Source of the DNA: an uncultured Bacteroidales bacterium | Lineage (GTDB): Bacteria; Bacteroidota; Bacteroidia; Bacteroidales; WCHB1-69 | Assembly (NCBI GenBank): GCA_937901455.1 | Contig: CALDIA010000135.1 | Location: 1-26,476, forward strand | Reading direction: 5' to 3' | Length of the DNA stretch: 26,476 bases | Shown here: piece after piece, positions 1 through 8,107 of the stretch | Numbering within the stretch: position 1 is the stretch's first letter | Layout: each line of letters starts with the position of its first letter | Notes under the pieces: model-generated | What the model was told of the DNA's origin: nothing | The model's database searches: none | The model's input: the letters and a program-made list of their open reading frames with translations, nothing else | Position numbers and translations under genes: made by a program

Positions 1-935
1 TACTCTACAATCCGACGGGAGTGCTCATGGAGTCCAATTTGGCAGCAGCCAACCCGTGCACCTCCACCGTCTGCAACAAAGTGGTTCCCGTAGTGCCTGT
101 GACGGGCTTCGGCGACATGGTGGCCAATCTCCTCACGCCCGCGGGCAACAGCACCGCGGCAACGCAGAGCGCGCCTTTACTGGAGGAGGTGTCTCAAACC
201 TACTACGCCGCCGTGCGGACAATATACCAACATCCTGATCCTTGACGACAGTACAGGAATATATTACTACGACACCATATTCCAAACACCCCGAATGCTA
301 TACGACTACAGCGCTGAGGAGGGAGGCCAATATACCGTATATCCCATTATGGGCGACAGCAACCATCATATTCTCGTCACGGTGGACTCCATTGGATATG
401 AATCTGTTGACAACCGGATTCTCAAGTCGTTTTATATCCATACCAATTCCCTCAACAGCCAGGAGCCCGACTACATTTGGAGCTTTGATGCCCTCAACAT
501 GGAGTTCAAGGCAAATATATCGAGCACATAGGCTCGACCTGCTTCCTGTTGCCGCAAAAGGTATCGCCCATACACTATAGTGATGTCTTCTATAGGTCCC
601 TCTGTTCATACGATGGCGAAGCTGTCCACTATCAGCCCATAGACAGCATCGATTGCAACGAGCCATACGATTTCATCATATACGACATCCCCGAGCATGA
701 GCAGCCCGTAGTTCAACTATACCCCAATCCCGCCGCGAACAGCATCACCATAAGTGGCGGGGCGGCTATCACCAGGGTGGCAGCCTACAATGCCCAGAGA
801 CAGCTGATGTCGGTGGCATCCAAACAAGGCCAGACATCGTATGACATGGACGTCTCCCAATGGCGCAAAGGCATCTATTTCCTCCAAGTGGAGACGGAAA
901 GCGGCACAACAGTCCTCAAAATGGTGAAATTGTGA
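1..935 (+). pseudogene. Frame-disrupted secreted protein with T9SS C-terminal sorting domain (5' end outside window)
   Basis: This is the 3' part of a secreted protein readable only in three successive frames. Positions 3-245 are open in frame 3 with strongly GC-ending codons. The sense then continues in frame 1 (about 241-531, with segments such as NILILDDSTG and YDTIFQTP). From about 511 it continues in frame 3 to the stop at 933-935 (GKYIEHIGS, then the tail). The two shifts cancel in frame. The last ~75 residues match a type A type-IX-secretion sorting domain: YPNPAANSITISGG near the start, GIYFLQVETESG, and a basic end TVLKMVKL. In this family the domain directs export across the outer membrane and is then removed. 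The passenger function is not recognisable. It could be a real pseudogene or a gene with two sequencing or assembly indels; whether 1-235 belongs to the same gene is an inference. Confidence 0.6.
549..935 (+). CDS. T9SS type A sorting domain segment (in-frame 3' part of the broken gene)
   Basis: This is the longest uninterrupted terminal piece of the broken gene, the part a gene caller would report. The apparent start is a TTG with no support; the frame is open further upstream to about 486, so this is not a separate gene. Its first half (VSPIHYSDVFYRS, then IDCNEPYDFIIYDIP) resembles the end of a passenger domain. The second half is the sorting domain beginning at about 715 with YPNPAANS and ending in KMVKL. 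The reading is certain as to frame and domain but not as to a free-standing product. Confidence 0.55.
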   Translation: MPQKVSPIHYSDVFYRSLCSYDGEAVHYQPIDSIDCNEPYDFIIYDIPEHEQPVVQLYPNPAANSITISGGAAITRVAAYNAQRQLMSVASKQGQTSYDMDVSQWRKGIYFLQVETESGTTVLKMVKL

Positions 936-1007
936 TAGATGTGGCAATCGTCTGAAGTCTATTTCGAGGCGCTTTTTGCATATTGCACCCATCTCGAAGA
1001 AAAATGG

Positions 1008-1015
1008 TATATTTG
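1008..1015 (+). promoter_or_regulatory. -7 promoter element TATATTTG upstream of the MORN-repeat gene
   Basis: TATATTTG fits the Bacteroidota -7 consensus TAnnTTTG. A TTG at 983-985 lies 22 bases upstream as a possible -33 element. Transcription would start about 1021-1023, only a few bases before the ATG at 1025. This argues that the TTG at 983 and the ATG at 1004 are not the translation start. Confidence 0.5.
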
Positions 1016-1024
1016 CCGCCTCTT

Positions 1025-2554
1025 ATGACAAATGGTCGCGCCCATATAAACCTGCCCCTGAAAGCCGGTATCGCCTTGTGGCTGTTGTGCTGTCTGTTTT
1101 CCTTGCCAGCACAAGACACTCTTGTGCGCAACGGGCATGTGGTCTTCTACTACCCTACCGGCGAGAAGTCCAGCGAAGGTCAGCTCGTGGACGGCAAGCC
1201 TGAGGGATGGTGGCGTTCATACAACACTGACGGAATCCTGATCTCAGAGGGCAACCGCCTGAATTTTTTATTGGACAGTCTATGGACCTTTTACAATGAT
1301 GACGGGATGAAGGTCATGACCACTCACTATCGCCAAGGTCTGAAAGAAGGCGAGCAAGTGATTTACAGAACCGATGAGTACACGGTTTCCCAATGGCAGG
1401 CCGACACCATCGTTGGCAATGTCAACACCTATGACCTTGCCGGGCACCTGCTCATGAGCATTCCCTATGTTAATGGCAGACCACATGGTTTGGCCAAAGA
1501 GCTGGACACCTCCGGACTGGTGATTGCAGTCACCAAATACTACCGTGGCATCCAAAGCCGCCGCGAGCGAATCAACCGCACTGACAAGCTTGGCCAAAAG
1601 CAGGGTAGTTGGAAACTGTTCTGGAGCAACGGCAACCTCCGCATGGAAGGCTCCTATCTGAACGACAAAAAGCATGGTTTCTTCAAGCACTATGACGCTG
1701 CCGGCGATTTTCTTTATGTGGAGAAATACGACCACGGAAACTTAGTGGAAGATGCCAAGGAAACCAAGCAGATGGACAAGCGCATGGCATTCCACCCCAA
1801 CGGCAAAGTGGCGGTTGAAGCCACATACTATAAAAACATTCCCGACGGAGTGCGGCGCGAATATGACACCACCGGAAAACTCATCAAGGGTTATCTCTTT
1901 GAAAATGGCTGGATGCGCTATGAAGGTATCACTGACGAGAACGGCCTCCGACAAGGCCTCTGGAAAGAGTACTACCCAACCGGAGAACTGCGCTCCAAGG
2001 GCAAATACAAAAACTCCAAGCCTATCGGCAATTGGCAGTTTTTCTTCCCCGACCAGACCATCGAAATCACAGGGGAATATACCAACAAGGGTGAAAAGGA
2101 CGGCGAGTGGTTCTGGTTCTACCCCACTGGTGACACCATGATTGTGGCACATTACGAAGAAGGCGACCTGGACGGTTACTATGTGGAATATGACGAGTTG
2201 GGCGTACCCATCGTGAAGGGCAACTACGTGGCTGGCTATGAAGAGGGGCACTGGCTGTACCGCAACGGCACCGCAGAAGAACGCGGAACTTACGACGGCG
2301 GCAAAAAGGAAGGTCTGTGGCGCACCTCCTATGACCAAGACCATGTGGCCACCGAAATTCATTATAACCAAGACGTGAGAGACGGCAAATACACCGCCTA
2401 CTGGGAAAACGGTGCCATCAAAACCCTCGGACGTTACGACAATGGGTTGCAAAATGGCCTGTGGACCTACTATAACGATGAAGGACATACCACACTGACC
2501 ACACTATTTAAAGACGGAAAAGAAATAAAATGGAACAATTATACAATAAAATGA
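1025..2554 (+). CDS. Secreted MORN-repeat (YwqK-like) protein
   Basis: The protein is 509 residues from the ATG at 1025. The frame is open back to a TTG at 983, but the promoter element overlaps that stretch and the signal peptide reads best from 1025: basic MTNGRAHINLPLK, a hydrophobic core (AGIALWLLCCLFSL), then PAQ. The remainder is made of at least a dozen ~20-residue units of the type G-x-W-x-x-Y-x-x-x-G-x-x-x-x-x-G-x-Y, seen for instance at GLWKEYYPTGELRSKGKY and GEWFWFYPTG. This is the MORN_2 pattern (PF07661), common in Bacteroidota exported or periplasmic proteins. Such repeats are short beta-hairpins used for binding; no catalytic domain is visible. Database names such as 'YwqK family antitoxin' reflect repeat similarity only, and no toxin gene is adjacent. 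It is monocistronic, ending in a terminator. Confidence 0.85.
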   Translation: MTNGRAHINLPLKAGIALWLLCCLFSLPAQDTLVRNGHVVFYYPTGEKSSEGQLVDGKPEGWWRSYNTDGILISEGNRLNFLLDSLWTFYNDDGMKVMTTHYRQGLKEGEQVIYRTDEYTVSQWQADTIVGNVNTYDLAGHLLMSIPYVNGRPHGLAKELDTSGLVIAVTKYYRGIQSRRERINRTDKLGQKQGSWKLFWSNGNLRMEGSYLNDKKHGFFKHYDAAGDFLYVEKYDHGNLVEDAKETKQMDKRMAFHPNGKVAVEATYYKNIPDGVRREYDTTGKLIKGYLFENGWMRYEGITDENGLRQGLWKEYYPTGELRSKGKYKNSKPIGNWQFFFPDQTIEITGEYTNKGEKDGEWFWFYPTGDTMIVAHYEEGDLDGYYVEYDELGVPIVKGNYVAGYEEGHWLYRNGTAEERGTYDGGKKEGLWRTSYDQDHVATEIHYNQDVRDGKYTAYWENGAIKTLGRYDNGLQNGLWTYYNDEGHTTLTTLFKDGKEIKWNNYTIK

Positions 2555-2590
2555 GATTTTTGGGGTTAGTTGAAATAACCATTACCTGAC

Positions 2591-2625
2591 AGACAGATGA
2601 CACCTCCTTGCCATCTGTCTTTTTA
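2591..2625 (+). terminator. Intrinsic terminator after the MORN-repeat gene
   Basis: A perfect 9-bp stem (AGACAGATG at 2591-2599 with CATCTGTCT at 2612-2620) and a 12-base loop are followed by TTTTAT. It lies 37 bases after the stop of the MORN-repeat gene and ends 29 bases before the next start. Confidence 0.8.
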
Positions 2626-2653
2626 TGAATTTGTTGAATTTGACAACTGATAT

Positions 2654-4225
2654 ATGAATTGGAAATACATAATCATAACCTGCATTTTTATACTCAGCAC
2701 TTTATTTCTAAAGGCTCAGCCTTCGATTGTCAGCACAGCTGCCCCAGACACACCCGACACCATCGGACTTTATGAAGTTGTTAACGACGAGGTGCGCATC
2801 ATGGACTCCATGCTATCATTATGGTACGTAAAGAAAGAGTTGCACGCCGGACAATCGGTACTCTCCAAATTGCATGACGACACCTCTGCATATGACAACA
2901 ATGACTCCCTGATTTTCAATCGCTTGTCGAAAATAGTCACGGCAGTACCATTGGCATACAACGACCGGGTGAAACGATTCATTGAGCTTTATTCGGTTCA
3001 ACGGAAACGCTCCTCGTCTGTCATTCTCGGGTTAGCGCAATACTACTACCCATGGATGAAAGAGATTTTCGACAAATACGATATCCCTGAGGAATTAGTG
3101 TACATCACCATCATAGAGTCGGCTTTGAATCCGCTGGCTGTATCGCCTGCCGGTGCCACGGGCATCTGGCAGTTCATGTACGGGACAGGCAAATTATACG
3201 GACTGGAGGTCAACACATACGTGGACGACCGGCGTGACCCTTACAAGGCCACGGATGCCGCCGCCCGCCACCTGCGCGACTTATACAACATTTTCCAAGA
3301 CTGGGGGCTGGCGATCTCCGCCTACAACTGCGGGGCTGGCAATGTCCGCAAGGCCATCCAACGGTCTGGGGGCAAAACCGACTTTTGGGGCGTTTCACCC
3401 TATCTCCCCCGCGAAACCCAGAACTACTTCCCGGCCTTTATCGGGGCTCTCTACATGATGACATACCACAACCTCTACGGCATCCAGCCCGCCAACATTA
3501 CTATCCCATTGAATGTGGATACGGTGATGGTGAACAAGGAAATTCACTTCCAACAAATATCCACAATCCTGAACATTCCCAACCAAGAAATCCTATCATT
3601 AAACCCCCAATATAAAAAGTCCATTCTGCCAGCATTCAATGGCCAGGCATGTCCTTTGCGCCTGCGCTCTAATGACGTGGTCCGCTTTATTGCACTTCAA
3701 GACACCATCCAAAAGTACCACTATGACGAGTTTTTCAATCCCACCAAAAATCTGAACAATGTCACTGCCAACACCAACGGGGAAGTGGTTCAGGTGACCC
3801 CCAACAAATACCATACTGTTAAAAAGGGAGAAACCCTGTCGCGTATAGCTGCAAAATACGGCACCACTGTTAACCAAATTAAATCGCTAAACCGGTTGAG
3901 AAGCACCAATCTTCGTGTAGGCCAGAAGCTTCTGGTCAAGAAGGGTACCACCATCGTCAAGCCATCACCGGTACCCACCGTCACCGACAGTGCCAAAGTA
4001 GCCATCGACTCCACCCAAATTGTCCAGCCCCGGGACACGATAGTGAAGCCAGCCCCCACTCCGAAACCAGCAGCCGACTACATCACCTATGTGATCAAAA
4101 AGGGAGACACGCTTTCTTCCATAGGTCGAAAATATGGAAAAACTGCAACAGAAATTGCCAAATTCAACAAAATCTCCAATGTGGATTCCATCCAGGTAGG
4201 ACAAAAAATCAAGATTCCTCAATAG
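2654..4225 (+). CDS. mltD: MltD-like membrane-bound lytic murein transglycosylase with LysM domains
   Basis: This 523-residue exported protein cleaves the beta-1,4 bond between MurNAc and GlcNAc in peptidoglycan. Residues 1-22 form a signal peptide ending in LKAQ. The SLT (GH23) domain spans about 130-245. The catalytic glutamate is E155 in IIESALNPLAVSPAGATG, followed by GIWQFM and the AYNCGAGNV motif (223-231). Two clear LysM peptidoglycan-binding domains follow at about 386-429 (YHTVKKGETLSRIAAKYG) and 477-521 (YVIKKGDTLSSIGRKYGK), separated by a Pro/Thr/Asp linker. A weaker LysM-like stretch lies near 297-340. This order matches MltD of Bacteroidota. There is no lipobox, so it is probably periplasmic rather than a lipoprotein. 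The 3' end overlaps the convergent ABC exporter by 17 bases. Confidence 0.93.
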   Translation: MNWKYIIITCIFILSTLFLKAQPSIVSTAAPDTPDTIGLYEVVNDEVRIMDSMLSLWYVKKELHAGQSVLSKLHDDTSAYDNNDSLIFNRLSKIVTAVPLAYNDRVKRFIELYSVQRKRSSSVILGLAQYYYPWMKEIFDKYDIPEELVYITIIESALNPLAVSPAGATGIWQFMYGTGKLYGLEVNTYVDDRRDPYKATDAAARHLRDLYNIFQDWGLAISAYNCGAGNVRKAIQRSGGKTDFWGVSPYLPRETQNYFPAFIGALYMMTYHNLYGIQPANITIPLNVDTVMVNKEIHFQQISTILNIPNQEILSLNPQYKKSILPAFNGQACPLRLRSNDVVRFIALQDTIQKYHYDEFFNPTKNLNNVTANTNGEVVQVTPNKYHTVKKGETLSRIAAKYGTTVNQIKSLNRLRSTNLRVGQKLLVKKGTTIVKPSPVPTVTDSAKVAIDSTQIVQPRDTIVKPAPTPKPAADYITYVIKKGDTLSSIGRKYGKTATEIAKFNKISNVDSIQVGQKIKIPQ

Positions 4226-6068
4226 TAACCTTTTCAGTTCCCTGCTGAATTGTGTAAAAGTGAAAATACTGTCCCCGTAGGGCCATCAATTCATCATGGG
4301 TGCCATTCTCCACAATTTGTCCGTCTTGTACAAAACAGATGCGGTCGGCCAGCCGGATAGTGCTGAGACGATGCGCAATTATAATAGCTGTGCGCTGACG
4401 AATATAGGGCTGTATAGCCTCTTGGAACAGATATTCCGACTCATTGTCAAGGGCTGACGTGGCCTCGTCCAAGATCAGCACTTGAGGTTGACGCAACAAG
4501 GTACGGGCTATGCTGATGCGTTGGCGCTGTCCCCCCGACAGCCGCATGCCACGATCACCCAAAACAGTATCGTAACCATGCTCCATCTCCATAATAAAAT
4601 CGTGGGCCTGTGCCCTTTTGGCTGCCGTGATGACTTCATCGCGGGTCACATTCGGCAACCCCATCACTATGTTCTGATAAACCGTATCATTAAACAAAAT
4701 CACGTCTTGGCTCACCATGCCGAAAAGAGCTCGCAAATCACGAATTGAGTACTGAGTCACGGGTATGCCATCGATCTGAACATTTCCCTGTTTCACGTCA
4801 TAAAACCGCAACAGGAGGTCCACCATTGTGGATTTACCACTCCCCGAAGAGCCAACTAACGCAACCGTTTCGCCCTGTCGAATTTTCAAGTTGACATCGT
4901 GCAGCACCTCCTCTCCCTGGGAGCCATCCGCTGATGGATAGGCAAAGGATACATGGTTAAAGATGATATCACGCTGCAACGTATCAATAGGTTTTGCATC
5001 GGCACACTCCACAATCTCCTCATCCGCATCTATCACTTCGTAAACTCGTTGAGCTGCGGTAAGTCCCTTCTGCATAGTATAATAAGTAGATACCAAAGCC
5101 TTGACAGGTGGTATCAAACGGGCAAACACCACAAAATACAAGAGAAACTTGGCGCTGTTTTCCAGCATTAGCGAAGGCATCAGCCACAGTGCAATAACGG
5201 AAATGAGCAATATGGTCACAATGCACAAAAACTCCACCAGTGGAGAACCCAATTCTCCAATACGGAAAATCTTCTTGTGCAACTTGTAGAACTGGAAGTT
5301 CTTGCCTCGGAACTTATCCTCCACATATTGTTCGGCATGATAGCCTTGAATCACGCGCAATCCGCCTACTGCTTCCTCAAACAAGGCACTAATCTGCCCC
5401 AGATACTGTTGGGAACGAAGTGAAGAAGCGGCAATCCGTTTGCCTATCCTTGCCAAAAGGATTCCCACCAAGGGCAATATCACTAAGGCAATCAATGTCA
5501 ACTTGACGCTTATGGAAAAAAGGGTAAACAAGAAAACAACAATCAGAAACGGGTCGCGACAAAGTGACTGCAGGGAGTTGAAAATCGACCATTCCACTTC
5601 CAGCACATCAGCCCCCATGCGACTGAGGATATCGCCCTTCTTGTGCTTGGAATAAAAGGATAGCGGTAGAATCAAGATTCTATCATACATGTCGTTACGC
5701 AAATCATGCAGCACGCCGGCACGGATGGGGGCCAACCAAAAGAAACTCAAATAGCGGCACGCATTGGAGAGCAGCGACAATATCACCATCACCAGCGCAA
5801 TATACCAAAGTGCGGCATTAGGACCGTTCATAACAATCACTTGGTTCATGTAATAATAGAAAGTGTCAATCACATAGCGGGAGGTCAACGAGAAGGCGGG
5901 GCGCACCGTCACAGCCTCTGCCTGCCCGAACAGTACCGACAGGAAAGGAACCACAAGGGAAAGCGTGAAAATTGAGAACACCGCATATAGCAGATTCGCC
6001 ACAATGACCAAGGCTATATGCCCCTTGTAACCCGATAAATAATGCAATATTCGCCTTAAGAGATGCAT
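4209..6068 (-). CDS. MsbA-like ABC exporter (fused permease and ATPase)
   Basis: The protein has 619 residues, the usual half-transporter length. Residues about 15-330 carry the six membrane segments of a type-1 exporter domain (for example 17-45, 87-110, 173-205, 280-300). The nucleotide-binding domain follows. Walker A GSSGSGKST is at 406-414, the Q-loop is near Q454, the signature LSGGQRQR is at 510-517, Walker B VLILDEATSALD is at 530-541, and the switch histidine is H567 in IIAHRLSTI. The family flips lipid A-core, other lipids or drugs across the inner membrane as a homodimer. The substrate cannot be decided here; an MsbA role is plausible. The frame is open 97 codons further upstream, but that would run through the divergent ftsX gene. 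The ATG at 6068 is preceded by a -7 element and gives the normal N-terminus. Confidence 0.92.
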   Translation of the reverse strand: MHLLRRILHYLSGYKGHIALVIVANLLYAVFSIFTLSLVVPFLSVLFGQAEAVTVRPAFSLTSRYVIDTFYYYMNQVIVMNGPNAALWYIALVMVILSLLSNACRYLSFFWLAPIRAGVLHDLRNDMYDRILILPLSFYSKHKKGDILSRMGADVLEVEWSIFNSLQSLCRDPFLIVVFLFTLFSISVKLTLIALVILPLVGILLARIGKRIAASSLRSQQYLGQISALFEEAVGGLRVIQGYHAEQYVEDKFRGKNFQFYKLHKKIFRIGELGSPLVEFLCIVTILLISVIALWLMPSLMLENSAKFLLYFVVFARLIPPVKALVSTYYTMQKGLTAAQRVYEVIDADEEIVECADAKPIDTLQRDIIFNHVSFAYPSADGSQGEEVLHDVNLKIRQGETVALVGSSGSGKSTMVDLLLRFYDVKQGNVQIDGIPVTQYSIRDLRALFGMVSQDVILFNDTVYQNIVMGLPNVTRDEVITAAKRAQAHDFIMEMEHGYDTVLGDRGMRLSGGQRQRISIARTLLRQPQVLILDEATSALDNESEYLFQEAIQPYIRQRTAIIIAHRLSTIRLADRICFVQDGQIVENGTHDELMALRGQYFHFYTIQQGTEKVTIEES

Positions 6069-6085
6069 CGTAAAAAAAAACGGTG

Positions 6086-6093
6086 CAAAATTA
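6086..6093 (-). promoter_or_regulatory. -7 promoter element for the ABC exporter
   Basis: Read on the minus strand this is TAATTTTG, a match to TAnnTTTG, 17 bases upstream of the ATG at 6068. It forms a divergent pair with the ftsX element 12 bases away. No good -33 element was seen. Confidence 0.6.
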
Positions 6094-6105
6094 CGAAAAA
6101 TAGTG

Positions 6106-6113
6106 TACCTTTG
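6106..6113 (+). promoter_or_regulatory. -7 promoter element for ftsX operon
   Basis: TACCTTTG fits TAnnTTTG and lies 18 bases before the ATG at 6132. It is the likely promoter of the ftsX - DUF3098 - uppP - truB unit. Confidence 0.6.
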
Positions 6114-6131
6114 CCGCGTTAAAAAATAAGT

Positions 6132-7016
6132 ATGGCAAAGTATCCGGACACCATTGATAAAATCACCAAAGCACGCCTCCGGCTGTCCACCTTTGGTTCT
6201 ATCATGAGCATTGCCTTGACCATGTTTTTCATAGGCACGCTCGCGTTTTTTGCATTCTTTTCCACCAAATACATTAGGAACCTGTCGCAGAACATCGAGA
6301 TGGAGGTACTTTTTTACAAAGACATCAAGGAGGCTGACATCAATGCCTTGGAGCAGCAACTAAAGCTGAAACCCTACATCACAGCTTCCCGTGTTTCATC
6401 CAAGGAGGAGAACACTGCCATTGCCAAAAAGATTGTGGGATACAATTACACGGATATTATCCCCAACCCCCTCAACGCTTCCATTATGCTGAGTGTGGCT
6501 CCTGAATATGCCAACTCCGACTCGCTCGCTGCAATATCCAACGAACTGAAACGAAATGAAATTGTGCAGGATGTGGACTATCCCGATGTCATTGTCAAAT
6601 CTTTGAGCAATAACTTCCAAAAGATCCAATGGATCATTCTGGGTATCTGCGCTGTATTCATGATCATATCCATGTTGCTGATTGCCAATTGCATCAGGCT
6701 AAACATTTACGCCCAGCGCTTCAACATTAAGAGCATGTTGCTGGTTGGTGCCACACCGCGTTTCGTACGCAGACCCTTTGTCATGAAAGGTTTTGTACAG
6801 GGAATCTGGGGTGGAATTATCGCCGTATTGCTCATAGCCGCCGTACTCTATTTTAGCAACAAAGCATGGCCTGACTTGGTAGATTTCTCACAGATGGTCC
6901 CTATCGCCATTATCTTGGGATCGGTGCTGCTTTTCAGCATCCTCTTTTCCATCATCGTCTCTTCCATGTCTGTTAACCGTTACATACGCATCAAAGACGA
7001 ACGTTTATATCTTTAA
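6132..7016 (+). CDS. ftsX: Cell division protein FtsX
   Basis: The protein has 294 residues. FtsX is the membrane partner of the FtsE ATPase and passes divisome signals to periplasmic peptidoglycan hydrolases. The layout is typical: a cytoplasmic N-terminus, TM1 at about 23-43, a periplasmic domain of roughly 120 residues, then three further membrane segments at about 167-187, 222-243 and 255-282. The motif GATPRFVRRPFVMKGFVQG (about 213-231) before TM3 is the characteristic FtsX signature. It is the first gene of an operon whose neighbours DUF3098 and uppP are its usual companions in Bacteroidota. ftsE is not in the window, which is normal for this phylum. Confidence 0.93.
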   Translation: MAKYPDTIDKITKARLRLSTFGSIMSIALTMFFIGTLAFFAFFSTKYIRNLSQNIEMEVLFYKDIKEADINALEQQLKLKPYITASRVSSKEENTAIAKKIVGYNYTDIIPNPLNASIMLSVAPEYANSDSLAAISNELKRNEIVQDVDYPDVIVKSLSNNFQKIQWIILGICAVFMIISMLLIANCIRLNIYAQRFNIKSMLLVGATPRFVRRPFVMKGFVQGIWGGIIAVLLIAAVLYFSNKAWPDLVDFSQMVPIAIILGSVLLFSILFSIIVSSMSVNRYIRIKDERLYL

Positions 7017-7040
7017 CCGCTAACAATCAATCCCCGAAAT

Positions 7041-7310
7041 ATGAAATCTGAAAATGTAGAAAAATACAATGGCAAGGCGCCCCTCTTCCGTACGACCAAT
7101 TATATCCTGATGGCTGCCGGCTTTCTGCTCCTCGTAATCGGATACTTCCTGCTACGTGGCGGACAAGTGGAAGACCCCTCCACCTTCAATGGCGAAATCT
7201 TCAACAACCGAAGACTGGTAGTGGCCCCCATTATGATGTTCTTGGGCATTATCACTGAAGTGGTTGCCATCATGTGGCACCCAAAACAGAAATCAGAGCC
7301 TGAAGCATAG
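7041..7310 (+). CDS. DUF3098 family small membrane protein
   Basis: This is an 89-residue protein with two membrane segments (about 22-41 and 62-83) and short polar ends. It matches the DUF3098 family by size, by the segment YILMAAGFLLLVIGYFLLRGG, and by position directly between ftsX and uppP. Function is unknown. The spacing (24 bases after ftsX, 2 bases before uppP) indicates co-transcription, so a role in division or envelope synthesis is only guilt by association. Confidence 0.85.
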   Translation: MKSENVEKYNGKAPLFRTTNYILMAAGFLLLVIGYFLLRGGQVEDPSTFNGEIFNNRRLVVAPIMMFLGIITEVVAIMWHPKQKSEPEA

Positions 7311-7312
7311 TC

Positions 7313-8107
7313 ATGAGTTGGTTCCAAGCGCTCATCTTAGGTATTATTCAGGGGCTCACAGAGTTCCTGCCTGTCAGCAGCAGCGGGCATCTCATCATCG
7401 GCCGGGAAATTCTGGGGGTCGGTGTGGCTGAAGATGTCACCTTTGAGATTTTAGTGCATGCCGCCACCGTGCTCAGCACCATAACCGTATTTTGGAAAGA
7501 GATTCTGAATCTGTTTGCCAAATTTTTCAAATTCCAGTGGAATGAAGAGACGCAGTATATCTGCAAGATTCTGGTTTCCATGATTCCTATCCTCATTGTA
7601 GGTGTATTCCTGAAAGACACCGTCGAACAACTGTTCGGAGAAGGCTTGGTACTTGTAGGCAGCATGCTGCTCGTTACGGCAATATTACTGGCGCTTACCC
7701 GTTTCGTCCGTTTCAAAGAGAACAAGCCTTTGACCTTTGGGAGAGCCTTCATCATTGGTTGCGCCCAGGCCGTTGCGGTACTACCGGGACTCTCGCGCTC
7801 CGGAGCCACCATATCCACGGGTTTGCTCTGCGGTGTACGCAAAGAAGATGTGGCCCAATTCTCCTTTCTCATGGTCATCATCCCCATATTGGGTGAAGCT
7901 TTCTTAGACCTGATTGGAGGAAACTTTTCACTCGCCCAAAGCGGACTGTCAACAGGGGCGTTGCTCTGTGGCTTCTTGGCTGCCTATGTCAGCGGCGTAC
8001 TGGCCTGCCGCTTTATGATCAGCATCGTCAAAAAGGCCAACCTCGCTTGGTTCTCCGTCTATTGTGCCATCATCGGCATCATCGCCATTATCTTCGGCCT
8101 ATGTTAA
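7313..8107 (+). CDS. uppP: Undecaprenyl-diphosphatase UppP (BacA)
   Basis: This 264-residue integral membrane enzyme dephosphorylates undecaprenyl diphosphate to the monophosphate carrier used for peptidoglycan and surface glycans. It also confers basal bacitracin tolerance in the family. Both family signatures are intact: the N-terminal GIIQGLTEFLPVSSSGHL (10-27; catalytic E17, and the SSSGH stretch) and the second-half LPGLSRSGATIS (158-169, with the key arginine R162). Multiple hydrophobic helices fill the rest. It starts 2 bases after DUF3098, and its stop overlaps the probable truB ATG (ATGTTAA), suggesting translational coupling. Confidence 0.96.
   Translation: MSWFQALILGIIQGLTEFLPVSSSGHLIIGREILGVGVAEDVTFEILVHAATVLSTITVFWKEILNLFAKFFKFQWNEETQYICKILVSMIPILIVGVFLKDTVEQLFGEGLVLVGSMLLVTAILLALTRFVRFKENKPLTFGRAFIIGCAQAVAVLPGLSRSGATISTGLLCGVRKEDVAQFSFLMVIIPILGEAFLDLIGGNFSLAQSGLSTGALLCGFLAAYVSGVLACRFMISIVKKANLAWFSVYCAIIGIIAIIFGLC

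Noticed and set aside
242..580. Plus-strand open frame of 112 codons in the broken T9SS gene
   Set aside because: Its translation has no family-like features, whereas the other two frames read as coherent protein across the same interval.
298..666. Minus-strand open frame of 122 codons
   Set aside because: It is antisense to the T9SS-domain coding sequence and has no recognisable protein features.
1742..2488. 248-codon minus-strand open frame
   Set aside because: It is a shadow of the repetitive MORN gene. Long antisense frames arise from its repeat codon pattern, and no promoter or start context was seen.
1025..2554. Toxin-antitoxin role suggested by YwqK-type database names
   Set aside because: There is a signal peptide and no toxin gene adjacent; MORN repeats are general binding repeats.
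6069..6359. 97-codon N-terminal extension of the ABC exporter reading frame
   Set aside because: It runs antisense through ftsX and across both divergent promoters. The ATG at 6068 gives the standard exporter N-terminus.
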